Of a stretch of 64,000 nt of DNA, positions 16,307 through 24,451 are shown piece by piece. The notes beneath the pieces are model-generated. The model saw only the letters and a list, made by a program, of their open reading frames with translations. It ran no database searches and was not told the origin of the DNA. A program made the translations under genes and the position numbers. Positions within the stretch are counted from its first letter, which is position 1; every line of letters begins with the position of its first letter. Source of the DNA: Actinomadura nitritigenes (GTDB taxonomy: Bacteria; Actinomycetota; Actinomycetes; Streptosporangiales; Streptosporangiaceae); the NCBI RefSeq assembly GCF_017573545.1, contig NZ_JAGEOK010000011.1:124001-188000 (forward strand). Direction: 5' to 3'.

Positions 16307-17242
16307 TCAGACCTCGGGGGCCTCCGGCGGCTCCTTCTGGCTCCGCGTGGCGCCCGCGCAGGCCACGATGACGCAGGCGATCGCGGCCCACTGCCGCCCG
16401 CTGAGGACCTCGCCGAGCACGACGACCCCCACCAGCGCGGCGACGGCGGGCTCCAGGCTCATCAGGATGCCGAACACCCGGGCGGGCACCCGGCGCAGCG
16501 CCTCCAGCTCCAGCGAGTAGGGGATCACCGACGACAGCAGCCCGACGCCGAGCCCGATCAGCAGCAGCCACGGGTCGAACACGGCGCCGCCGCCGGCCGC
16601 GATCCCGCCCGGCAGCATGACCAGCGTGCCGATGATGCTGGCGAGCGCGAGGCCGGTCGTGCCCGGGATCCGCCGGCCGGTGGCGGCGGTCAGCAGGATG
16701 TAGCACGCCCAGCCGACCGCGGCGACCAGCGCGAACGCGATGCCGGCGAGGTTCACGTGGCCGCCGCCCCTGGCGAGCAGCACCACGCCGGCGCCCGCCA
16801 GCGCGACCCACAGCAGGTCCCGCGGTCGGCGCGAGCCGGCGATCGCGACCGACAGCGGCCCGAGGAACTCGATGGTCACCGCCACGCCGAGCGGGATCCG
16901 CGACAGCGACTGGTAGAACGCGAAGTTCATGATCGCCAGCACGAGCCCGTACCCCGCGGCGAACGCCAGGCTCGTCCAGGAGTGGTCCCGCAGGATCGTC
17001 CGCAGCCCACGGCGGGCGAGGAAGCCCAGCACGAGCGCCGACGCCAGCAGCCGGATCGACACCACCGAGGTCGGCGGCAGCCGCTCGAACAGGTGCTTGG
17101 CCAGGCCCGCGCCGACCTGCACGGACACGATGCCGAGCAGGATCATCGCGGGCGGCGGCACCGAGCCGAGCGACAGCGCGCGGGCGCGCCGGGCCGCCCG
17201 GCCCGCCGCGCCGTAGGGTTCGGGGGCCTCAGCGAGTGCCAA
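16307..17242 (-). CDS. EamA/DMT-family exporter (RhtA-like)
   Basis: A 311-residue membrane protein with about ten hydrophobic segments in two repeated EamA halves; the second half ends GEVLSGRQWAAIACVIVACAGA, typical of the family. Best resemblance is to RhtA-type amino-acid exporters; the substrate is not knowable here. The start appears to be TTG at 17242, three bases past the stop of the ABC permease gene, suggesting one transcript with the ABC pair. The N-terminal ~28 residues are Ala/Arg-rich and cytosolic in appearance. Confidence 0.85.
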   Translation of the reverse strand: MALAEAPEPYGAAGRAARRARALSLGSVPPPAMILLGIVSVQVGAGLAKHLFERLPPTSVVSIRLLASALVLGFLARRGLRTILRDHSWTSLAFAAGYGLVLAIMNFAFYQSLSRIPLGVAVTIEFLGPLSVAIAGSRRPRDLLWVALAGAGVVLLARGGGHVNLAGIAFALVAAVGWACYILLTAATGRRIPGTTGLALASIIGTLVMLPGGIAAGGGAVFDPWLLLIGLGVGLLSSVIPYSLELEALRRVPARVFGILMSLEPAVAALVGVVVLGEVLSGRQWAAIACVIVACAGATRSQKEPPEAPEV

Positions 17243-17245
17243 CGA

Positions 17246-18049
17246 TCACTCCCAGCGGAAGAAGCGGGCGGCGAGGGCGAGCCCGGCGGCCGCCCACACC
17301 GCGAGGACCAGCAGCGGCTTGCCGGGGAACGCCACGCCGTGCTGCAGGACCTGCCGCAGCCCGTCGGCGAGCGCCGAGATCGGCAGGAGCTCCAGCACGT
17401 CCCGGACGGCGCCGGGGAACTTGTCGAGGGGGAACACCACGCCGCCGACGGCCAGCAGCAGGATGTAGACCAGGTTCGCCGCGGCGAGGGTCGCCTCGGC
17501 GCGCAGCGTCCCCGCCATCAGCAGCCCGAACCCGCTGAAGGCGGCCGTCCCGAGCAGCAGCAGGACGACCACCGAGACGGGGTCGCCGTGCGGATGCCAG
17601 CCGAGCGCCAGCGCGACCGCGCACACCACGACCGCCTGCAGGATCTCGACGGCGACCACCGACAGGGTCTTGGCGGCGATCAGCCCGCCGCGCGGCAGCG
17701 GCGTGGCGCCGAGCCGCTTGAGCACGCCGTAGCGGCGCTCGAACCCGGTGCCGATCGCCTGGCCCGTGAACGCGGTGGACATCACCGCGAGCGCGAGGAT
17801 GCCGGGGGCGAGGAAGTCGACCCGGCGGCCGGAGCCGAGGTCCAGCAGCGAGGTGGCGCTGAACAGCGTCAGCAGCACCACCGGGATGATCAGGGTGAGC
17901 AGGAGCTGCTCGCCGTTGCGGACCACGGCGCGGAACTCGTAGCCGGCCTGCGACAGGATCATCCGCGGCAGCGGGACGGCGCCCGGCGCGGGCGACAGGT
18001 CCAGCTCCACGGGCGCCGCGGCGGGCGTCGCCGCCGGTGTCGTGGTCAT
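17246..18049 (-). CDS. ABC-2 type transporter permease
   Basis: A 267-residue permease with six hydrophobic segments, starting at ATG 18049 inside the TGA of the ATPase gene (ATGA overlap). Typical ABC-2 blocks: GLGSGRRVDFLAPGILALAVMSTAFTG-type centre and GFERRYGVLKRLGATPLPR. It pairs with the ATPase upstream. In actinobacteria such a pair commonly sits beside ctaA and the suf regulator; its substrate is not established. The N-terminal TTTPAATPAAAP stretch is low complexity. Confidence 0.9.
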   Translation of the reverse strand: MTTTPAATPAAAPVELDLSPAPGAVPLPRMILSQAGYEFRAVVRNGEQLLLTLIIPVVLLTLFSATSLLDLGSGRRVDFLAPGILALAVMSTAFTGQAIGTGFERRYGVLKRLGATPLPRGGLIAAKTLSVVAVEILQAVVVCAVALALGWHPHGDPVSVVVLLLLGTAAFSGFGLLMAGTLRAEATLAAANLVYILLLAVGGVVFPLDKFPGAVRDVLELLPISALADGLRQVLQHGVAFPGKPLLVLAVWAAAGLALAARFFRWE

Positions 18050-18972
18050 GAGCGCAGCTCCCGTCCGGTCAGTTCGAGGAAGACGTCCTCCAGCGTGCGG
18101 CGCTCGATCCGCAGGTCCTCGGTCATCACCCCGTGCGAGGCGCACCAGGCGGTGACGGTGGCGAGCAGCTCCGGGCTGACGTCGGCCTCGATCAGGTAGT
18201 GCCCGGCGGGCGACTCCTTCGCGGCGCTCCCGGCGGGCAGCGCCGACAGCAGCTCCTCCAGCCCGAGGCCGGGCCGGGCGCGGAAGCGCAGCTGCCGCTC
18301 GGCACCGGTGAGCTCCGCCGGGCTGCCCTCCGCCACGACCTTGCCGTGGTCGACGATCACGACCCTGTCGGCGAGCCGCTCGGCCTCCTCCATGTTGTGC
18401 GTGGTGAGGACCACGGAGACGCCGGCCGCGCGGAGCTCCTCGATCAGCTCCCAGGTGGCGTGCCGCGCCTGCGGGTCGAGGCCGGTGGACGGCTCGTCGA
18501 GGAAGACCAGCTCGGGCCGTCCGACCACGGCGACCGCGAGCGACAGCCGCTGCTGCTGGCCGCCCGACATGCGGCGGAACGCGGTGCGGGCGTGCTCGGT
18601 GAGGCCGAGCCGCGCCAGCAGCGCCGCCGGGTCGAGGGGGGTGGCGTGGAAGGAGGCGACCAGCCGCAGGAACTCGGCGGCCTTCGCGGTGCCCGGCACG
18701 CCGCCCGACTGCGGCATCACCCCGACGCGGGGCTTGAGCGCCCGCGCGTCGGCGACCGGGTCCAGGCCGAGGACCCGGACGGTGCCCGCGTCGGCGCGCC
18801 GGAAGCCCTCGCAGATCTCGATCGTGGTGGTCTTGCCCGCGCCGTTCGGGCCGAGGAGCGCGGTGACGGCGCCCCGGGCGGCGCTGAACGACAGGCCGTC
18901 CACGGCCGTCGCCGTGCCATAGCGCTTGACGAGCGCGTCCAGCTCGACGGCGCCGTCTCCGGGGGTTGTCAT
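18046..18972 (-). CDS. ABC transporter ATP-binding protein
   Basis: A 308-residue ATPase of the drug/ABC-2 exporter type. Walker A is GPNGAGKTTT (residues ~40-49), the signature is MSGGQQQR (~138-145, Met instead of the usual Leu), Walker B is LVFLDEPSTGLD and the switch His is in TTHNMEEAE. A C-terminal ~80-residue extension follows. Translationally coupled to the permease. Upstream lies 202 bases of non-coding DNA before the divergent OTC gene. Confidence 0.93.
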   Translation of the reverse strand: MTTPGDGAVELDALVKRYGTATAVDGLSFSAARGAVTALLGPNGAGKTTTIEICEGFRRADAGTVRVLGLDPVADARALKPRVGVMPQSGGVPGTAKAAEFLRLVASFHATPLDPAALLARLGLTEHARTAFRRMSGGQQQRLSLAVAVVGRPELVFLDEPSTGLDPQARHATWELIEELRAAGVSVVLTTHNMEEAERLADRVVIVDHGKVVAEGSPAELTGAERQLRFRARPGLGLEELLSALPAGSAAKESPAGHYLIEADVSPELLATVTAWCASHGVMTEDLRIERRTLEDVFLELTGRELRS

Positions 18973-19174
18973 GGCATTGAGTTTAGGTCCGCCGCCGGAC
19001 GGCTCCGCGCGGGGTGCCGCCGGTGCCGGGTGAAGGCCGGGTAAAGGCGCCGGACGGGACGGGGAGCCCCGCGAAGGGCCCTGGTTTCGCCCAGGGGGCG
19101 GGGGGAAGCTCTCGGCCTGTCACCGGGGCGGGACCGGTGGCCCGACGGCGCGCCGAACGGGGGACCGGGGACCG

Positions 19175-20176
19175 ATGGCCTACAACCTGCGGGGGCGCAG
19201 CCTCACCCGGGAGCTCGACCTCGCCCCGAAGGAGTTCGGCTTCCTGGTCGACCTGGCCGCCGAGCTGAAGGCCGCCCGGTACAGCGGGACGGAGCGGCGC
19301 CGCCTCGAGGGCCGCAACATCGCGCTGATCTTCGAGCGGCCCTCGACCCGGACGCGCTGCGCCTTCGAGGTCGCCGCGCACGACCAGGGCGCCCACACGA
19401 CCTACCTGGACCCGGCCGGCTCCCAGATCGGCCACAAGGAGTCGATGAAGGACACCGCCCGCGTGCTGGGCCGGATGTTCGACGGCATCGAGTACCGGGG
19501 CTCGCGGCAGCATTACGTGGAGGAGCTGGCCGAGCACGCGGGCGTCCCGGTGTGGAACGGCCTGACCGACGAGTGGCATCCGACGCAGATGCTCGCCGAC
19601 ATGCTCACCATGCGCGAGCACAGCGACAAGCCCCTGCGCGAGGTGACCTACGCCTACCTGGGCGACGCGCGCAACAACATGGGGCACTCGTACGTGGCCG
19701 CGGGGGCGCTGCTGGGCATGGACGTCCGGATCGTCGCGCCGAGGGCGCTGTGGCCGGACAAGAGCACGGTCGTCGACCCCGCCAACGCGGTCGCGGCCCG
19801 GACCGGCGCCGAGATCACCATCACCGAGGACGTGGAGCAGGGCGTGCGCGGCGCCGACTTCGTCCTCACCGACGTGTGGGTGTCGATGGGCGAGCCCGCG
19901 GACGTCTGGGAGGAGCGCATCGCGCTGCTCAAGCCCTACCAGGTCGACTCCGAGGTGCTGCGCGCCACCGGGAACGCGGACGTGAAGTTCATGCACTGCC
20001 TCCCCGCCTTCCACAACCGGGAGACCGTGGTCGGCGAGGAGGTCTTCCGCCGGACCGGCCTGGAGGCGCTGGAGGTCACCGAGGAGGTGTTCGAGTCGGA
20101 CGCCTCGATCGTGTTCGACGAGGCCGAGAACCGGATGCACACGATCAAGGCCGTGCTGGTCGCGACGCTCGGCTGA
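19175..20176 (+). CDS. Ornithine carbamoyltransferase
   Basis: Catalyses carbamoyl phosphate + ornithine = citrulline + phosphate. The protein has 333 residues. The carbamoyl-phosphate loop is STRTR (57-61), followed by HPTQMLAD near 130, the ornithine-binding loop TDVWVSMGE near 230 and HCLPAFH (His274-Cys275). Because carbamate kinase follows 35 bases downstream, the pair looks catabolic (arcB-arcC), making ATP from citrulline. No arginine deiminase gene is present. A putrescine-specific enzyme is less likely because the SMG loop is intact. The pair interrupts the region between the ABC genes and suf. Confidence 0.92.
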   Translation: MAYNLRGRSLTRELDLAPKEFGFLVDLAAELKAARYSGTERRRLEGRNIALIFERPSTRTRCAFEVAAHDQGAHTTYLDPAGSQIGHKESMKDTARVLGRMFDGIEYRGSRQHYVEELAEHAGVPVWNGLTDEWHPTQMLADMLTMREHSDKPLREVTYAYLGDARNNMGHSYVAAGALLGMDVRIVAPRALWPDKSTVVDPANAVAARTGAEITITEDVEQGVRGADFVLTDVWVSMGEPADVWEERIALLKPYQVDSEVLRATGNADVKFMHCLPAFHNRETVVGEEVFRRTGLEALEVTEEVFESDASIVFDEAENRMHTIKAVLVATLG

Positions 20177-20211
20177 GCGCCCGCCGGGCCGGGGCCGCGA
20201 GGAGGAGGGAC

Positions 20212-21147
20212 ATGCGCGTCGTCGTCGCGCTCGGTGGGAACGCGCTGGTCAAGCGCGGGGAGACGCCGGACGCCGGGCTCCAGCGGGACAACGTGGACCG
20301 GGCCGTCCGGGCGCTCGCGCCGCTCGCCGAGGAGCACGAGCTGATCGTGACGCACGGCAACGGCCCGCAGGTCGGGGTGCTGGCGCTGGAGAGCCAGAAC
20401 GACGGCCGGCTGACACGGCCCTACCCGCTGGACACCATCGGCGCGGAGACGCAGGGGATGATCGGGTACTGGCTGCTGCAGGCGCTGCAGAACGCGCTGC
20501 CCGGCCGCCAGGTGGTGGCGATGGTCAACCAGACGCTGGTGTCGGCGGTGGACCCGGCGTTCCAGAACCCGACCAAGTTCGTCGGGCAGGTGTACGAGCG
20601 TGAGGAGGCGGAGCGGCTGGCCGCCGAGTACGGCTGGACGGTCCGCCGGGACGGGGACCGCTGGCGCCGCGTGGTGCCCTCGCCGAAGCCGCAGCGGGTG
20701 ATCGAGACCCGCCTGATCCGGGAGCTGGTGCGGACCGGGACGGTCGTGGTGTGCGCGGGCGGCGGGGGCGTCCCGGTGTTCCGCAACGACGTCGGCCGGC
20801 TGGAGGGCGTCGAGGCGGTGATCGACAAGGACCTCACCGCGTCGGTGCTGGCCGAGACGCTGGACGCGGACGCGCTGCTGATCCTCACCGACGTTCCGAA
20901 CGTCATGCGGCACTACGGGACGGACCGGCAGGAGGCGATCACCCACACCACCCCGTACGAGCTGCGCGGCGAGGAGTTCCCGGACGGGTCGATGGGGCCG
21001 AAGGTCGCCGCCGTCACCGGGTTCGTGGAGCGGACCGGCGACATGGCCGCGATCGGGCTGCTGGACGAGTGCGTCGCCATCCTCGCGGGGACCGCGGGCA
21101 CGATCGTGACCCCGAACGCGACCTGGCCGCTGGCGAGCACGCTGTGA
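20212..21147 (+). CDS. arcC: Carbamate kinase
   Basis: Makes ATP from carbamoyl phosphate and ADP. The protein has 311 residues from ATG 20212, preceded by GGAGGAGGGA. Motifs: VVALGGNALVKRGE at the N-terminus, VTHGNGPQVG near residue 45, CAGGGGVPV near 180, EAVIDKDLTASVLAE near 200 and GSMGPKVAA near 260, all of the amino-acid kinase fold. It lies directly after the OTC gene and before a broken permease, an arrangement like an arginine/citrulline fermentation operon without its deiminase. Confidence 0.95.
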   Translation: MRVVVALGGNALVKRGETPDAGLQRDNVDRAVRALAPLAEEHELIVTHGNGPQVGVLALESQNDGRLTRPYPLDTIGAETQGMIGYWLLQALQNALPGRQVVAMVNQTLVSAVDPAFQNPTKFVGQVYEREEAERLAAEYGWTVRRDGDRWRRVVPSPKPQRVIETRLIRELVRTGTVVVCAGGGGVPVFRNDVGRLEGVEAVIDKDLTASVLAETLDADALLILTDVPNVMRHYGTDRQEAITHTTPYELRGEEFPDGSMGPKVAAVTGFVERTGDMAAIGLLDECVAILAGTAGTIVTPNATWPLASTL

Positions 21148-21220
21148 CCCATGTGACCGCTGCGATCCCGGTGCCCGCCGCGGCGCCGCCGCGGGCACCG
21201 GGCCGGCGCCGGAGCGGCCG

Positions 21221-22556
21221 GTGACCACCGGAGCGGGCCGCGGGTCGTTCGCGCGGTCGCTGGTGCGGACCAAGCCGGTCGACCGGATCGTCGCCGAGGG
21301 CGGGCGGGGCGAGGGCGGCGAGCTGCGGCGCTCGATGAGCCTGCTCCAGCTGACCCTGTTCAGCGTGGGCGCGACCCTCGGCACCGGGATCTTCGTGGTG
21401 CTGGGGGAGGCGGTGCCGAAGGCGGGTCCGGCCGTGGTGCTGTCGTTCGTGCTCGCCGCGGTGACGGCGCTGTTCTCCGCGCTGTCCTACGCCGAGCTCG
21501 CCGGGACGATCCCGGTGTCCGGCTCGTCCTACTCCTACGCCTACGCGACCCTCGGCGAGCTGGTGGCGTGGGTGTGCGGGTGGTGCCTGCTGCTGGAGTA
21601 CGCGGTCTCGGTGTCGGCCGTCGCGGTCGGCTGGGGCTCCTACCTGAACGAGTTCTTCGACAAGGCGGTCGGCGGCACGATGCCGGCCGCGATCAGCAAC
21701 CCGCCGGGGGACGGCGGGCTGCGCGGTCGCCTTCACCGCGTTCCGCTCGGGCAACCTGACCCCGTTCGCGCCGATGGGATGGGCGGGCATCAGCGCCGCC
21801 GGGTCGAAGGTGTTCTTCTCCTACATCGGGTTCGACGCCGCGTCCACCGCCGGCGAGGAGGCCCGCAACCCGCGCCGCGACCTGCCCCTGGCGATCGTCC
21901 TGTCGCTGGCGATCGTGACGGCCCTGTACGTGCTGGTCGGGCTGGCCGCCGTCGGCGCCATGCACTGGACCCGGTTCTCGCTCAGCGGGTCGGAGGCGTC
22001 GCTGGCCCTGGTGCTGGACCAGGCGACCGGCCGGGCCTGGCCGTCGATGATCCTGTCCCTCGGCGCGGTGGTCGCGATCGCCAGCGTCGTCCTCACCGTC
22101 ATGTACGGGCAGACCCGCATCCTGTTCGCGATGTCGCGGGACGGGCTCGTCCCGCACGTGTTCCAGCGGGTCAGCCCCGGCCGGGCGGTGCCGGTGGCCA
22201 ACACCCTGATCGTCGCGGCGTTCATCGGGATCCTCGCCGCCGTCATCCCGCTGGGCCGGCTGGTCGACGCCACCAGCATCGGCACGCTGTTCGCGTTCGC
22301 ACTGGTCAGCGTGGGCGTCATCGTGCTGCGCCGGACGCGGCCGGACCTGCCGCGCGGCTTCCGCACGCCGGCCTACCCGGCGACGCCGCTGATCGGCGTC
22401 GCGCTCTGCGTGTACCTGATGGTCGGTCTCGGCAGCGTGACCTGGATCGTGTTCGCCCTGTGGACCCTGGCCGGGCTGGTCGCCTACTTCCTGTACGGGC
22501 GCCGCCATTCGCGCCTCGCGGCCGAGACGTCCGGCGTTCCCGGGGAGACGGGGTGA
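21221..22556 (+). pseudogene. APC-family amino-acid permease, broken by deletion and frameshift
   Basis: The N-terminal half (from GTG 21221, LLQLTLFSVGATLGTGIFVVLGE...SYAELAGTIPVSGSSYSYAY) ends in sense at about NPPGDGG near 21715. The C-terminal half continues in another frame from about 21725 (VAFTAFRSGNLTPFAPMGWAGI...KVFFSYIGFDAASTAGEEARNPRRD) to the TGA at 22556. Compared with cationic amino-acid transporters of this type, roughly 40 residues with one to two membrane segments are missing at the junction, so this is not just a single-base slip. It may be a natural pseudogene or a local assembly error. Context suggests an arginine/ornithine or citrulline transporter. Confidence 0.85.
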
Positions 22557-23533
22557 GCGGGGTGGGCGAACCGGACGCGCCCGGACTGCGGATCCTCGCC
22601 GGGTACTCGCCGGACGAGCGGGGCGGCGACGCGCTGGCGCTCGCCGCGCTGGTCCTGCGGGGCGCGGCGGCGCCGCGCAGGGTAGCCGATGTGCGGCTGA
22701 CCGTGGCGAACGTCCATCCGCCGGCCTGGCCGGCGCGCGGGCCGGCCTCGGTCGACGTTGAATGGGTCGGCTACCTGCGGGAGAGGTCGCGCGACGCGCT
22801 GGATCGGGCGGCCGGGCGGCTGGCGGAGCTGGGCGTGCCGGAGCGGCGCACCGACCTGCGGGCGCACGCGCGCCAGGGCATCGGGCGCGGCCTGATCGAG
22901 GTGGCCGCGGAGACCGGGGCGGACCTGGTCGTGATCGGCTCGGCGCCGCGCGGCCGGCGCGGGCGCGTCGCCATCGGCAGCACCGCGGACCAGCTGCTGC
23001 ACGGCTCGCCGGTGCCGGTGCTGCTGGCGCCGCGCGGCTACGCGGCGCACGCCCCCGGCCGGCTCGAGCGGCTCACGGTGGCGTACCGGCGGCGACCGGA
23101 CACCGGCGGCCCGGTGGAGGCGGCCGCGCGGACCGCCCGGACGCTGGCGCTGCCGGTGCGGCTGGTCACCCTCGTCCTGCGGCCGCCGGGGCCGGCGGCC
23201 CGGTTCCGCGGCGCCGACGACGCCATGGCGCGGCAGCTGGACCGGGCCGAGCGGGACCTCGCCGACGCCGCCGCACGGCTCACCGAGATCGCGGGCGCGG
23301 GGACGCCGGTGGGAACCGAGGCGGTCGTCGGAACGGGGACCGCCAAGGCGCTGGCCGCCGTGGATATGCTGCCGGGTGAGCTGCTGGTCTGCCCGTCCGG
23401 CCACCACGGGCCGCTGCGCGGGGTCTTCCTGGGCGAGGGCTCCGGCAAGATCGTCCGGGCCGCGCCGTGCCCGGTGCTGGTGCTCCCGCGCGGGGCCGCG
23501 GGCGCTTTCGCCTGGCGAGAAGGTCAAGGTTAG
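22553..23533 (+). CDS. Universal stress protein, two UspA domains
   Basis: A 326-residue protein with two tandem Usp domains. The first (residues ~10-160) carries ADLVVIGSAPRGRRGRVAIGSTADQLLHGSPVPVLLAP, a G-2x-G-9x-G-S/T type nucleotide motif. The second (~170-320) is more diverged, ending VFLGEGSGKIVRAAPCPVLVLPRG. The GTG start overlaps the permease stop as GTGA, so it was coupled to the permease; transporter-Usp pairs are common. It stays open although the permease is broken. Its stop lies inside the iron box in front of suf. Confidence 0.85.
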   Translation: MSGVGEPDAPGLRILAGYSPDERGGDALALAALVLRGAAAPRRVADVRLTVANVHPPAWPARGPASVDVEWVGYLRERSRDALDRAAGRLAELGVPERRTDLRAHARQGIGRGLIEVAAETGADLVVIGSAPRGRRGRVAIGSTADQLLHGSPVPVLLAPRGYAAHAPGRLERLTVAYRRRPDTGGPVEAAARTARTLALPVRLVTLVLRPPGPAARFRGADDAMARQLDRAERDLADAAARLTEIAGAGTPVGTEAVVGTGTAKALAAVDMLPGELLVCPSGHHGPLRGVFLGEGSGKIVRAAPCPVLVLPRGAAGAFAWREGQG

Positions 23534-23548
23534 GTAAGGCTAACCTGC
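23530..23548 (+). promoter_or_regulatory. DtxR/IdeR-type iron box upstream of the suf operon
   Basis: TTAGGTAAGGCTAACCTGC matches 17 of 19 positions of the iron box TTAGGTTAGGCTAACCTAA as I know it, including both AGG/CCT arms. It overlaps the usp stop codon and lies 61 bases before the sufR start, a suitable place for iron-dependent repression of Fe-S assembly. Confidence 0.75.
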
Positions 23549-23597
23549 GTGAGCCAGGACATTCCCGTTTCGGTGTTTCGGGGGAAGTAATTACGGC

Positions 23598-23612
23598 ACA
23601 CTGATGTTGTGA
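23598..23612 (+). promoter_or_regulatory. SufR operator-like repeat over promoter and start
   Basis: ACACT-GATGT-TGTGA, the ACACT-N5-TGTGA pattern I recall for the mycobacterial SufR site. CACACT (23597-23602) is a plausible -10 element, placing the transcript start at about the GTG of sufR (23609), so the mRNA would be leaderless and SufR would block its own promoter. Confidence 0.7.
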
Positions 23613-24451
23613 AAAACGTGAGCGAGGATCAGGCGACCCCGGAGAGCGCACCCGTGCGCCCTTCCGGCGTGCCGTCGGCCGCCTCCCACACCGAGCGCGA
23701 CACCCGCGCCCGGGTGGCACGGCTGATCCTCGAGCACGGCCCGGTCACGGCGTCCACGCTCGGCGAGCGCATGGGGCTCACGCCCGCCGCGATCCGCCGG
23801 CACCTGGACGCGCTGCTGGCCGAGGGCATGATCGAGATCCGCCAGGCGCGGACGCCGCAGACCCGACGCGGCCGCGGCCGTCCCGCCAAGTGGTTCGCGA
23901 TCACCGACGCCGGGCGCAGCGCGTTCGTGCACGCCTACGACGACCTGGCGAGCAGCGCGCTGCGGTTCCTGGCCGAGACGGCCGGGGACCACGCGGTCGC
24001 CGAGTTCGCCCGCCGGCAGATCGCCGACCTGGAGCGGCGCTACCGGCCCGTCGTGCAGGACGCGCCGCCGCAGCAGCGGGTCCGCACGCTCGCAGAGGCG
24101 CTCTCCGGCGACGGCTACGCGGCCGCCGCAGGCAAGGCGCCCCAGCCGGGCGGCGGCGAGCAGCTGTGCCAGCACCACTGCCCGGTCGCGCACGTCGCGG
24201 CCGAGTTCCCGCAGCTGTGCGAGGCCGAGACCGAGGCGTTCAGCCGGCTGCTGGGCACACCCGTCCAGCGGCTGGCCACGATCGCCCACGGCGACGGGAT
24301 CTGCACCACCCACGTCAGCCCCCGCTCCCTGTGCGGGGCGGAGCAGGCGGAGGATCCCGGAGCGAGCGTCACCCCTGGCGGGGACGCGGGGGAGAGGTCC
24401 CCCGAACAGACACACACCGTTGACGAGGAGTCCGGGAGGACGTCCCTATGA
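23609..24451 (+). CDS. sufR: SufR-type Fe-S-sensing transcriptional regulator
   Basis: A 280-residue DeoR/ArsR-like winged-helix protein. The HTH is at residues ~37-75 (VARLILEHGPVTASTLGERMG...IRRHLDALLAEG) with the wing RGRGRPAKWFAIT. Four cysteines, Cys187, Cys191, Cys204 and Cys232, are spaced C-x3-C-x12-C-x27-C and are candidate cluster ligands. GTG start, probably leaderless; an alternative GTG lies at 23618. Its stop overlaps the sufB ATG (ATGA). By family it represses suf while holding a cluster and releases under Fe-S shortage or oxidative stress. Confidence 0.92.
   Translation: MKNVSEDQATPESAPVRPSGVPSAASHTERDTRARVARLILEHGPVTASTLGERMGLTPAAIRRHLDALLAEGMIEIRQARTPQTRRGRGRPAKWFAITDAGRSAFVHAYDDLASSALRFLAETAGDHAVAEFARRQIADLERRYRPVVQDAPPQQRVRTLAEALSGDGYAAAAGKAPQPGGGEQLCQHHCPVAHVAAEFPQLCEAETEAFSRLLGTPVQRLATIAHGDGICTTHVSPRSLCGAEQAEDPGASVTPGGDAGERSPEQTHTVDEESGRTSL

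Noticed and set aside
19175..20176. Putrescine carbamoyltransferase instead of ornithine carbamoyltransferase
   Set aside because: The TDVWVSMGE ornithine loop is intact and there is no agmatine deiminase gene beside it. The alternative stays possible but less likely.
21221..23533. A single continuous open frame of 770 codons that looks like a permease-Usp fusion
   Set aside because: Between ~21725 and ~22550 this frame gives Arg/Pro-rich nonsense, while another frame encodes clear permease helices. The Usp has its own GTG at 22553. The continuity is accidental and marks a frameshift, not a fusion.
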